Assembly: GCA_964555675.1 (NCBI GenBank)
Contig: CAZKTU010000008.1
Location: forward strand, 1 to 64,000
DNA length: 64,000 nt
Reading direction: 5' to 3'
Source: CAIWXH01 sp964555675
GTDB taxonomy: Bacteria > Chloroflexota > Chloroflexia > Chloroflexales > Chloroflexaceae
Positions 50,573-61,600 of the stretch are shown in pieces; the first letter of the stretch is position 1; each line of letters begins with the position of its first letter. The notes below the pieces were generated by a model. The model did not search any database, had not been told where the DNA came from, and saw nothing but the letters and a program-made list of their open reading frames with translations. The position numbers and the translations under genes were made by a program.

Positions 50573-51991
50573 CTAGACGGCGAGATCGATGGCGGTGTGC
50601 AGGCGCTGCGAGAGGCTCGGGCGGGCCTGTAGGGTCGGGCTGAGCACGAGCAGCGGAATGATAATCTCCAGCGTGGTGCCCTGCCCGGGGCTGCTGCGGA
50701 TCTGCAGCTCGCCCTTGAGCGACTCGATCGTCTCGCGCATCAACTCGAGGCCATAGTGGCCCTCGTGGGGCGTATCCTGGGGGTCGAAGCCCCGGCCGTC
50801 GTCGGCGAGGGTGATCGCGAGGCGCTCGGGCTGCCAGTTTAGCACCAGCTGCACATGGCTGGCGCGGGCGTGCTTGACGACATTGTTGAGGGCCTCGCGC
50901 ACGGCGCTGTAGAGGTTCTCGCAGGTATGGGGCGAGAGCCAGCCGGGCTCGCCCTGCACGTCGATCGCCACGCTCAGATCGGCGTTGCGGGCCGTCGCGC
51001 GGGCCAGCTCGCTGACCGCCTCGGTCAGATTCACCTGCTCCCAGGCTCGCAGGATGGACAGATTGTTGCGGATCTGCTCGTAGACATCGGCGGCCACATC
51101 GCGCATCGAGGCCAGCTTGTGCTGCACCGCCTCGTTGGTGGCGACCGAGGCGTCGTCGGCCAGCTGGTCGAGGCTCAGGTTGAGGTAGAAGACCTGCTGG
51201 GCGAGCGAGTCGTGCAGCTCCTGGGTGATGCGGCGGCGCTCGTAGGCCTGGGCCTCGCGGTAGACTCTGGCGGCCTCGCGGGTGTCCTCGATGGCGCGGG
51301 CGAGGGCCATGGCGATCTCGGGGGCGAGGGAGGTGAGCAGGCTCATCCCCTCGTCGTTGGGCTGAGCCCCGGCCTGCCAGCGCAAGCGCAAGGCGCCGAT
51401 CTGGGCGCTATTGTGCATCAGCACGAGATAATAGAGCGGGTGGCGCTCGCTCTCGGGGAGGCCCTGACAGTTGGCGCAGAGGCCCTCGCTAGAGTCGGGG
51501 TCGGACGGCGCCGCCCGGCACTGTGCGCACAGTGCCGTCGGCTCGGCCTGATTGGTGGCGAGGCCGACCCCCGCGCTGTTCCACTCGGTGACCAGCTTGA
51601 GACGACCCTCGGCCGGATCTGAGACAAAGAGTGAGGCCTGCTCGACCGGCAGGATGCCGGCCGGGAAGCGCACCAGGAAATGGGCCAGGTCGTAGTACTC
51701 GCGATGCTCGCCGAGGCGCTGGGTGAAGTGCTGACGCCGCTCGAGGTCGGCCTCGCGCTTGAATTGGCCGGCGATCTTCTGGGCGGCGAAGGTCAGCACG
51801 ACCCAGGTCGTGATCGGCAGGATCAGACCGTCGAGCAAGACCTCGTCGAGCAGATGCAGGCCCTCGGAGCGGCCCTCGATCATCTCGATAATCAGCGAGA
51901 GCGGGATGGCGATCAGCAGCACCAGCCAGCGCCAGTGCAGAATCAGCTGAATATGCTCGCGCCCGTGTAGCCAGCGTGTGACCGTACGCAT
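50573..51991 (-). CDS. NarL-partner sensor kinase with GAF-like domain and zinc-type Cys knuckles
   Basis: 472 residues. Two N-terminal helices (about 20-36 and 52-70), then a GAF-like domain (about 95-235). This is interrupted by CxxC-x13-CxxC (LCAQC ... LCANC, about 155-175), a likely zinc knuckle. HisKA_3 follows with H260 (RITQELHDSLAQQ) and an HATPase ending GYGLELMRETI-like (HYGLELMRETIE). Phosphoryl transfer should go to the regulator downstream. The knuckle could make the sensor respond to zinc, redox state or thiols; that is inference. Confidence 0.9.
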   Translation of the reverse strand: MRTVTRWLHGREHIQLILHWRWLVLLIAIPLSLIIEMIEGRSEGLHLLDEVLLDGLILPITTWVVLTFAAQKIAGQFKREADLERRQHFTQRLGEHREYYDLAHFLVRFPAGILPVEQASLFVSDPAEGRLKLVTEWNSAGVGLATNQAEPTALCAQCRAAPSDPDSSEGLCANCQGLPESERHPLYYLVLMHNSAQIGALRLRWQAGAQPNDEGMSLLTSLAPEIAMALARAIEDTREAARVYREAQAYERRRITQELHDSLAQQVFYLNLSLDQLADDASVATNEAVQHKLASMRDVAADVYEQIRNNLSILRAWEQVNLTEAVSELARATARNADLSVAIDVQGEPGWLSPHTCENLYSAVREALNNVVKHARASHVQLVLNWQPERLAITLADDGRGFDPQDTPHEGHYGLELMRETIESLKGELQIRSSPGQGTTLEIIIPLLVLSPTLQARPSLSQRLHTAIDLAV

Positions 51992-52321
51992 GTCCCACTC
52001 CCCCGTGGCACTTGCAGGTATCGTTATGGATCATACAGTAGCGCTGACGCGAACGCCGCAACCCTGTGGCAGCACCCGGGTTGCACGTGTCTCGCGACCG
52101 CAACCGTGGCTCGCCCCTGGGGCTGCCGGCGTCGCGCTCCCTCCAGCGCGCCTGCCGACCATACCAGCCCGTCTGGAAACTAGCGAATACGCTCTTCCTA
52201 CGACCTATTTGTCCTGTCACTATAGGCAAAACCCCCCTCTGTGTCAACGCCTTGCACAGCGCTGTTTTAGGATTTTGGGGCCGTCAGGCTCGTAAAAAAC
52301 CGCAAATTTCCTTGTGGTCGC
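51992..52321. other. Divergent upstream region
   Basis: 330 non-coding bases between the kinase start and motif B. The left half is GC-rich without clear signals. The right half (52195-52320) is AT-richer and is where promoters for either direction would be expected; no strong hexamer pair is visible. Confidence 0.45.
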
Positions 52322-52373
52322 CTGTGGTTTTTCCGCAGAGGTCAATAGTTGAAATGCTGGTATTCTACGGTTC
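52322..52373 (+). promoter_or_regulatory. Two-part motif, copy B, upstream of the giant gene
   Basis: Hairpin CTGTGG-TTTTT-CCGCAG (52322-52338), 15 bases, then ATGCTGGTATTCTACGGTTC (52354-52373). Against copy A the stem changes T-A to C-G and C-G to T-G while keeping pairing, and the 20-base block differs at two positions. The ATG lies 236 bases downstream. Confidence 0.6.
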
Positions 52374-52398
52374 CCGCACCACGGCCTCGCACCGTATT

Positions 52399-52541
52399 GT
52401 TGTTCTACCGGGGGGTGAAACAACCTGACGTCGTCGTTGAGCATGCCGCTCAAGGGAGGCGACGATGTCGGGAATCTAGATCCACACAGGCATGCCGTTG
52501 CCTGGGCAGTCCATCTGCTCAGTCTGGCAGGCTATTGTGTG
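52399..52541 (+). promoter_or_regulatory. Structured 5' leader of the giant surface-protein gene
   Basis: Successive stems: GTTGTT/AACAAC (52399-52424); ACGTCGTCG/CGACGATGT (52428-52468) enclosing TTGAG/CTCAA; and CACACA/TGTGTG (52483-52541) enclosing GGCA/TGCC and GCCTG/CAGGC. They lead directly into an intrinsic terminator. It does not match a riboswitch class I know. Confidence 0.5.
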
Positions 52542-52546
52542 TATTG

Positions 52547-52586
52547 CGCCCTCGCCGGTATCAACTCGGCAGAGGGCGTTTTTTTT
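52547..52586 (+). terminator. Intrinsic terminator 22 bases before the giant gene's ATG
   Basis: CGCCCTC-GCCG pairs with CGGC-A-GAGGGCG (11 bp with one bulged A) around a 9-base loop and is followed by eight T (52579-52586). It is the clearest Rho-independent terminator in the window. Its place in the leader points to attenuation, or to a short RNA made upstream. Confidence 0.8.
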
Positions 52587-52608
52587 GCATACGATTGTGG
52601 GGGGGACA

Positions 52609-55600
52609 ATGAACCACGGACGACCTACCTGGGCGAAGCACCGCCTCTGGCTAGCGGTGCTGCTGATCGTCTTGACTATCACCAGCCTGAGCTGGGCCCC
52701 GCCGGTGCAAGCGGCCGTTTTCCAGGTCAACAGCGCCAGCGATCTGGTTGACGCCAACCTGGGTGACGGGGTGTGCGCCGCCTCGACCGGCGCCTGTACC
52801 CTGCGCGCGGCGGTGCAGGAGGCCAACATCCGGACGGGCGCCGATACGGTCTCGATCCCGGCAGGCAGCTATGCCCTACGGATCGCCACAGGCGGCGAGG
52901 ATTCGGCCTTCGGCGACCTCGACATCACCGGGCCGCTGACGATCGTTGGCGCGGGCGCGGCGAGCACCATCATTGACGGCGGCGAGCCGCCGATCGGTTC
53001 TCCCCCTAATATCCTGGCCCTCGACCGCGTTTTTGAGATTCACGCGACTGCGGGCAATGTGACCTTCTCGCGGCTTACTGTGCAGGGCGGATACAGTGCG
53101 GAGAGCGGCGGCGGCATCTTCAACACCTCGCCGGGCACAGTGCGGCTTGAGAGTGTCACGGTGCGCGACAATACGACGGTGGGCGAGGGCGGCGGCGTCT
53201 TCCATGACGCAGGCCGTCTGATCGTGTCCGGCACCGCGTCTGCGCCGAGCGTCTTCAGCGGCAACAGCGCTCGCGGCGGCGGCGGCATCTACAGCACCGG
53301 CCTGATGAACGCCAGCGGCGTGGCGACCCGCGTCGAGATCGCCAACGCGACCTTCACAGGCAACAGCGCCAGCGCCTCGGGCGGCGGCATCGAGGTGGTG
53401 CTCGAGGGCTTGCTGAGCGTCGCCGACAGCGCCTTCAGCAACAACAGCACCGACGGCGACGGCGGCGGCATCGCGGCCAGCGCGAAGTCGAGCCTGAGTG
53501 CTACGCGGGTCGTCTTCACAGGCAACCGCGCCGATGGCGACGGCGGTGGCCTCTACGTCGCCACCGAGGGCCAGGCTACGCTGGCCAGCCTGACCTTCAC
53601 GGGCAACAGCGCGGGCCCCGCCGACCCCGCCGCGGGCGCGGGCGCGGGTGGCGGAATGTATGCCGGCGGCTCCGGGTCGGTCGACCTCACACAGGCGACC
53701 TTCGCCGACAACAGCGCCACGGGCGAGGGCGGCGGCATCGCGATCTCGAACGGCGGCTCGGTGGCGATCAGCGATACGGCTGTGCGCGACAACGAGGCCG
53801 GCGCCAGCGGCGGCGGCATGATGAACGCCGGCCGCACCGTCACACTCACGCGGCTGACCATCACCGGCAACCAGGCCGAGGGCGACGGCGGCGGCATCGA
53901 GAGCCAGGCCGTCGGCAACTTCACGATCATCGATACTGCGGTGCATAGCAACATCGCGGCGAATGGTGGCGGCTTTGCCAACGCTGGCGATGGCACACTG
54001 CGAGTCACGAACACCACCTTCTGGGACAACCGGGCCCTAGTCGGACCCGGCGAGGCGAGCGGCCTGGGCGGTGGCATCTACAGCCTGGGCGACGCGGCGG
54101 CCGAGTATACCAACGTGACGATCGCGGGCAACCTGGCCCAGGATCGCGCCGGCGGCCTTTACACTGACGCCGACGCCGGCATCAGAGTCGTCAATAGCAC
54201 GATCGCGTTTAATAGCGCCCCAACCGGCAGTGGCGTATCCGACGAGGGCACCAACCTCAATACGCCCACGCCGAGCACAGCGGTTATTTTCCGCAATACG
54301 ATCGTCGCTGGCAACATCGGCGGCGAGCAGTGTAACTTTGCGCTCGGCTCCGAGGGCGGCAACCTCGAGAATGGCGACTCGTGTATGTTCCGCGGCCCGC
54401 GCGACCGCTCGAACGCCACGGGTCCCGGCCTCGACGCCGTCGCCAACAATGGCGGCTCGACCCTGACCATGGCGCTGCAGCCGGACAGCCTGGCGATCGA
54501 CGGCGGCGTGCTGCCCTGCCCGAGCACCGACCAGCGCGGCGTGGCCCGTCCCCAGAATACCGGCTGCGACATCGGCGCCTACGAGTACACCGGGCCGTTC
54601 GCGCCGCCCGACGGCGTGGCGCCCGAGACGGTCTACCTCAGCGGGCCGATCCAGAACAGCGAGGCGACTTCGATCTTCACCTTCGCCGGCAGCGACAACG
54701 TCACTGCCGCGAGCGATCTGATCTTCGAGTGTCGCCTGACGGAATTTGACCCGACCGAGCCGGTCGAGCCGGTCGACCCGACCCAGCCGCCTGGCCCTGA
54801 GCTGGCCTTTCTGGCCTGCCCGAGCCCCTGGCAGGTGCCGGTGATCGAGGCCGGCAGCTTCCTCTTCGAGGTGCGCGCGATCGACCGGGCGGGCAACGTC
54901 GACGCGACCCCGGCCAGCTATGCCTTCACCGTCGCCGAGGATCTGCTCCCGCCCGACACCTTCCTGCTCGAGACCCCGCCGAATCCGAGCGGCAGCGTAG
55001 CGGTCTTCACCTTTGGCGGCAGCGACAACGCCACCCCGGCCCAGTTCCTCGAGTTCGAGTGCCGGCTCGACAGCAGCGACCCGCTGGCCTGGCTGGAGTG
55101 CAGCAACCCTGCGGTCTTCTCGAACCTCACCCCTGGCCCCCATAGCTTCCAGGTGCGGGCGACCGACGGCTTCGGCAACATCGACCCGAGCCCGGCCAGC
55201 TATACCTGGAATGTGGGCGTGCCCGAGAACTGCGACGCGGCCAACATCACGCTCTTCGCCGTCGAGGACAGCTACGTCGACGAAGGTCTGCCCCTCGACA
55301 GCTACGGCTTCTTCGAGGGCCTGACGGTGCGCTCGGCCGCCCCCGGCAATGACGCCCGCGCGCTGGTGCGCTTCGTGCTGCCCCCCGAGCTCTCGACCGG
55401 CGCCCTGGCCGACTGCGAGCTCGAGTCGGCGACCATGCGGCTCTACGCCAGCGGCGGCGATGGGGGCCGCAGCCTCGAGGCCCTGCCGATCGCCGCGCCC
55501 TGGAGCGAGAACAGCGTCAACTGGTTCAACCAGCCTGGCACCACAGGCGCGCCTGCCGTGGCCTCCTCGGGCGACGGCTTCCGCAGCTGGAACCTGACCG

Positions 55601-58600
55601 CCCAGGTGGCGGCCATGATCGACGGCAGCCCGAACAACGGCTTCCTGATCCGCGATAGCGCCGAGGAGGACGCCACTGGCTCGGCGCAGACCTTCCGCAG
55701 CAGCGAGGCCGTCTCTGATCCGCCCACGCCGCCGCAGCTCGTGCTGCGCTTCGCGGATGTGGGCACCCCGGCGCCCGCGCCGCCAGTCGAGCCGGTCGGC
55801 ACCACGGCCCTCTTCTGCGGCCAGGAGATCACCCAGAGCGTCCGTCTGGCGAACGACTTGCTGGGCTGTATGGACGAGGGCCTGATCATTGGCGCCAGCG
55901 ACATCGTGGTCGACCTAAACGGCTTCACCCTCAGCAGCGGGATCATCCCCGTGCCCGGCCAGGAGGAGGGACTGCTGGCCGGCATCCGTAACGCCGGCTA
56001 CGACAATGTGGTGGTCCGCAACGGCACGGTGCGCGGCTTCGGCTTCGGCGTGCGCCTGCTGCCCGGCACGACCTACAACATCGTCGAAGATCTGACCCTA
56101 TTCGGCAACGTCGGCGCCGGGGTCGAGCTGTTCGACGCCGACAACGGCCGCAATGGCAACATCGTCCGCGACAACTACTTCGAGGGCAACGGCTACGGCC
56201 TGCTGGTGATCAATGGCTCCGAGAACAGTGTCTTCACGAACAACCGCTTCTTCGGCAACGGGAACATCGCGATCGAGCTGTTCGACGCGAGCGGCCACCT
56301 GATCGAGAACAACAACATCAGCGGCCTGACCAACAACCCGCTGCTCGACAGCGACGGCGGCATCGCGCTCGATGCCTCGAGCAACAATATTATTCGCAAT
56401 AACGACCTGTCCGACAGTGGCGACTCGGGCCTGTCGCTGGGCGGTGGCTCGAACAACAACCTGGTCGAGAACAACCGCCTGACGCGGGCCAGCGACTCGG
56501 CGATTGGCATCGACGACTCGGACGGCAACCGGGTGCTCAACAACGTCGTCCACCTGGCCGGCGGCGCGGGCATAGGCCTGGGCAACGCCAACGACAATGT
56601 TGTCACCGGCAACGACGTGCGTTTCAACCCGGGCGGCATCGAGCTGGCCGGCGCCTCGGGCAACCTGATCGAGAACAACAACGCCTCGGACACCGGGGCC
56701 AGCGGCATCTCGGCCGAGGGCGGCGAGAGCAATATCATCCGCAACAACCTGGCCAACAACACCGGCGCCGACGGCATCTCGGTCGAGGCCGAGACCCTGG
56801 ACGCCCTGGGCAACCCGGTGGGCGGCTTCCTGATCGCGGGCAACCAGGCCAATAACAACCTGGGCGACGGCATCAGCGTGGGCGGCTCGGGCCATACGAT
56901 CACCGATAACGACGCCTACAATAATGCCGCCTTCGGCATCAGGGCGGCCGAGGGCAACATCGACGGCGGCCTGAACCTGGGCTCGGGCAACGGCGAGCCG
57001 CTGCAGTGTACGGGCGTGGTCTGCTCGCCGGGGGCCGGCGCGCCGCCCTCGACCGTCGACCTGACCGACCCCGACACCGCCATCCTGTCGTCGCCTGCCA
57101 ATGGCAGTAGCACGGCCAGCCCAGCGACCTTCACCTTCACCGGCAGCGACAACAACGCCCCGGCCCTGGCCCTGCGCTTTGAGTGTCGGCTCGACGCCCC
57201 GCCCGACCCGCCCCCGCCCCCCGCCGAGCCCGGCCAGCCGGTCGAGCCGGTGAGCGCCGATAACTGGAGCGAGTGCGCCAGCCCCCAGAGCTACAGCTTC
57301 CTGCTGGCGGGCGAGCACAAGTTCGAGGTGCGCGCGATCGACCCGTCCGCCAACGTCGACCTGACCCCGGCGGTCTACACCTGGACGGTGGTGGCGGCCC
57401 CGCCCGGCCCCGACGGCGTCGCGCCCAACACCACGATCACCGCTGGCCCGGAGGACCCGAGCACCAGCACGACGGCGAGCTTCAGCTTCACCGGCAGCGA
57501 CAACACGACGCCCGGACCCAGCCTGCGCTTCGAGTGCTCGCTCGATGGCGGCGCCTTCCTGGCCTGCGCCAGCCCCGCCACCTTCAGTGGCCTGGGACTG
57601 GGCGCCCACACCCTGGCGGTGCGGGCCGTCGACCTGGGCGGCGCGGCCGACCAGTCGCCGGCGACCTACAGCTGGACGATCACCGCCCCCCCGGCCGACA
57701 ATACGGCGCCCAACACCACGATCGAGAGCGGCCCTGAGCTAACCACGGTCAGCACCGAGGCGAGCTTCAGCTTCGCGTCCGACGAGGCGGGCGTTACCTT
57801 TGAGTGCTCGCTCGATGGGGGCGCCTTTACCTCCTGTACCTCACCCCAGGGCTACGCCGATCTGGATGTGGGCGTACATAGCTTCGCGGTGCGTGCGGTC
57901 GACCTGGCCGGCAACCGCGACGCCACCCCGGCGAGCTACAGCTGGGAGGTGACGCCGGCCCTGGTACCGACGAACATCAGCTGCGGGCAGACGATCACCC
58001 AGAGCATTCTGGCGCTCAACGAGCTGACCAACTGCCCCGGAGACGGCCTGGTCGTCGGTGCCGGCAAGATCACGATCGACCTGAACGGCAACACGATCGA
58101 CGGCATCTCGACCGCCGAGAGCGCGGGCATCCGCAACGACGGCTTCGACGATGTCACGATCCGCAACGGCGCAATCCAGGAGTTCGACTACGGCGTGCGG
58201 CTGAACCCCGACACCGCCCGTAACCTGGTCACGGGCCTCGAGGTTACGGCCAACCCGGCCGCAGGCGTCTCGCTGCTGGGCGCCCTCGACAGCACCGTGC
58301 GCGACAGCTTCTTCGCCGGCAACGGCGACTCGATCCAGCTGCTCGACGGCTCGGCGCGCAACCTGGTGCGGAACAACGACATCGCCGGCAGCGTAGGCCT
58401 GGGCCTGGCGCTGATCAATACGATCGCCAACCGCATCGAGGGCAACACCATCGCCGGCTCGGGCGACCAGGGCATCGAGCTGCTGGGCGCCACCTTCAAC
58501 CGGCTGGTCGGCAACTCGATCTCCGGGGCCTCTGACACCGCCTTCGCGATCGAGGGCTTCTCGGACGACAACTACGTCGAGGGCAACACCGTTGTCGGCA

Positions 58601-61600
58601 GCGAGGCGGGCCTGAATGTCTCTGAGGCGAGCCGGCTGACCCTGATCAACAACCGGGTCAGCGGCTCGAGCGACAACGGCATCTCGCTCGACGTCGTGAG
58701 CGACAGCCTGATCAAAGGCAACGACCTGCGCTTCAACACCGGCGGCATCCAGATGGGCGACTCGACGGACAACCGCATCGAGGCGAACATCGTCAGCGAT
58801 ATCACCGGGATCGGCCTGGAGGTGGGCGAGGGCAACTACCGCAACATCATCATCGGCAACTTCGCCAACGACACCGACGCCGACGGTATCGTGGTGGGCG
58901 GCTCGGCGCCCGCTGGCGACGGCAACCTGATCGAGCGCAACTTCGCCAACGGCAATGCCTCGGACGGCATCGTGGTCTCGGGCGCCGGTCACATCATCCT
59001 GCGCAACGAGGCTAACGGCAACGGCGCCTGGGGCATCTACGCCTCGGCCCCTTCGGCCGACGGCTTCAACGTCGACGCGGGCTTCAACAACGGCCAGGGC
59101 AACGGCGAGCCCACCCAGTGCTACAACGTGACCTGCGACGGCGGGCCGGCCGCGTCGCTCGACACGGTGCCGCCCGAGACGACGATCGACGCGGGCCCGA
59201 CCGACCCGACCTTCTTCACCCGGGCCAGCTTCAGCTTCGTCGGCCAGGACAACGCCACAGGCGTGCGCTTCGAGTGCGCGCTCGACGGCGGGGCGTTCGC
59301 CAGCTGCAGCAGCCCGGCCACCTTCACCGGCCTGGCCGTCGGTAGCCACAGCTTCCAGGTGCGCGCGGTCGACTTCCTGGGCAATGCCGATCCGACCCCG
59401 GCCAGCTACAGCTGGGTGGTCCAGACCCCGCCTCCTGGCGTCGCGCCGGACACCTTCATCGAGTCCGGCCCCGACAGCACCACCCCGAGCAGTTCGGCTA
59501 GCTTCACCCTCGCCAGCAACGAGGAGCAGGTGACCTTCGAGTGTTCGCTCGACGGCGGCGCCTTCACGGCCTGCACTAGCCCGGCCACCTTCAGCGGCCT
59601 GGCCGCCGGCGCGCGGCTGCTCGAGGTGCGGGCGATTGATAACGAGGGCTTTGTCGACCAGAGCCCGGCCCGCTACATCTGGACAATCACGGCCGCGCCG
59701 ACGCCGACGGCGGCAGGCTGTGGCCAGCTGGTGACGACCAGCATCAGGTTGACCAACAGCCTCACCGACTGTTCCGGGAACGGCCTGGTGGTGGGCGCGA
59801 GCAACATCACCATCGACCTGGGCGGCAATACGATCGACGGCATCAACCTCGGCGTCGGCATCCTCAACAGCGGCTTCGACAACGTCGTCATCACCAACGG
59901 CTTCATCCAGGAGTTCGACTTCGCGGTGCAGCTGAACGCCGGGACCGCGGGCAATGTGGTCTACAACCTGAGCACCCTGGGCAACCAGGACGGCGGCATC
60001 CAGCTGAGCAACGCCGACCAGGGCGGCGTGGGCAACACAATCCGCAACAACCGCTTCGAGGGCTCGTTCAACGGCGTGGCCCTGATCGAGGGCACCACGG
60101 CGGCGGTCGTGCGCAACAACATCGTCACGGCGGCGGCGGGCGACGCGGTCTACGTGCTCAGCTCGAGCGGCAATACGATTGAGGCGAATACGCTCAGCGA
60201 CAACAGCGGGGCCGGCGTGTCCCTTGAGGGCGCCAATGGCAACGTGGTGCTGAGCAATACGCTCAACAATAACGCCTCGGGCGGCATCGCGGTCGGCGCG
60301 GACCTGCTTCCCGCCAATAACAACCGGATCGAGGGCAACCAGATCACGGGCGGCGGCGCGGGCGCGATCAACCTCACCGACGCGAGCCAGAACGAGCTGA
60401 TCGGCAACATCATCCGCGCGGCCCCAGACGGCATCAGCCTGGACGGCTCGGGCAACAACCTGCTGCGGCGCAACGACATCCGCAGCAGCTCGGGCGGCAT
60501 CGGCCTGATCGCCTCGAGCGGCAACCGCATCGAGGAGAACACGGTCAGCGGCAACAGCGGCGGTATCGGCCTGGAGGCCCTCTCGCTGAGCAATGTGATC
60601 GCGCGCAACACGGTCACCAATAACTCAGGCGACGGCATCTACATCGCCGATGCGGCGCCGGCTGGCCAGGGCAACCGCATTGAGTTCAACACCGTCAGCA
60701 ACAACAGCAGCGGCATCTTCGTCAGCGCGGCGGCCCACACGGTCACGGGCAACGTCGCTGAGGTGAACGACGGCTGGGGCATCTACGCGGCCCAGGGTAA
60801 CATCGACGGCGGCGGCAACGCGGCCACGGGCAACGCCGAGCCCGCGCAGTGCTTCACGATTGTCTGTGTCATCGGCGCACCCCCTGGCGCGCCCGACACC
60901 AGCATCGTCGAGAAGCCCGCCCTGGTGACCAACAGCCGCGACGTCTACTTCACCTTCACGGGCGCGGACAACACCACGCCCACGGCCAACCTGGCCTTCC
61001 AGTGCCGCCTCGACAGCACCAGCGATCTGGCCTGGGTAGACTGCGAGAACCCGCAGTTCTACAACGCCCTCGCCCCCGGCCAACACACCTTCGAGGTGCG
61101 CGCCGTCGACGAGAACGAGTTCGTCGACCCGACCCCGGCCAGCTACACCTGGACCTACGTGGCCCTGCCGTCGGGCGTGGCGCCCGACACCAGCATCGTC
61201 ATCGCGCCACCGCTTGAGTCGCCGCTGCTGGAGGGCATCTTCACCTTCACCTCGAATGAGCCCAACGTCACCTTCCAGTGCTCGCTCGACGGCGCGCCCT
61301 TCGCGGCCTGCGAGTTCGCCTTCGAGTTCGCCTTCGAGGAGTTCCAGATCGGCCCGCACAACTTCCGCGTGCGCGCCATCGACTTCGAGGGCAATATCGA
61401 CCCGACCCCGGCCAGCTACGACTGGGTGATCGGCGGCCTGCTGACCAACATCACCAATGGCCCCGCCTACATCCCGCCGGCAGCGCCGGGCGAGCCGGCC
61501 GAGGGCGGCGAGACTGAGTCGACCACGGCGACCTTCACCTTCGCGGCCAACATCGCCGACTCGACCTTCTTCTGCTCGATCGACTTCGGGACGTACGCGC

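Noticed and set aside
52399..52541. Known c-di-GMP or cobalamin riboswitch in the leader
   Set aside because: The conserved core sequences of those classes are not present, so only an unclassified structured leader is claimed.
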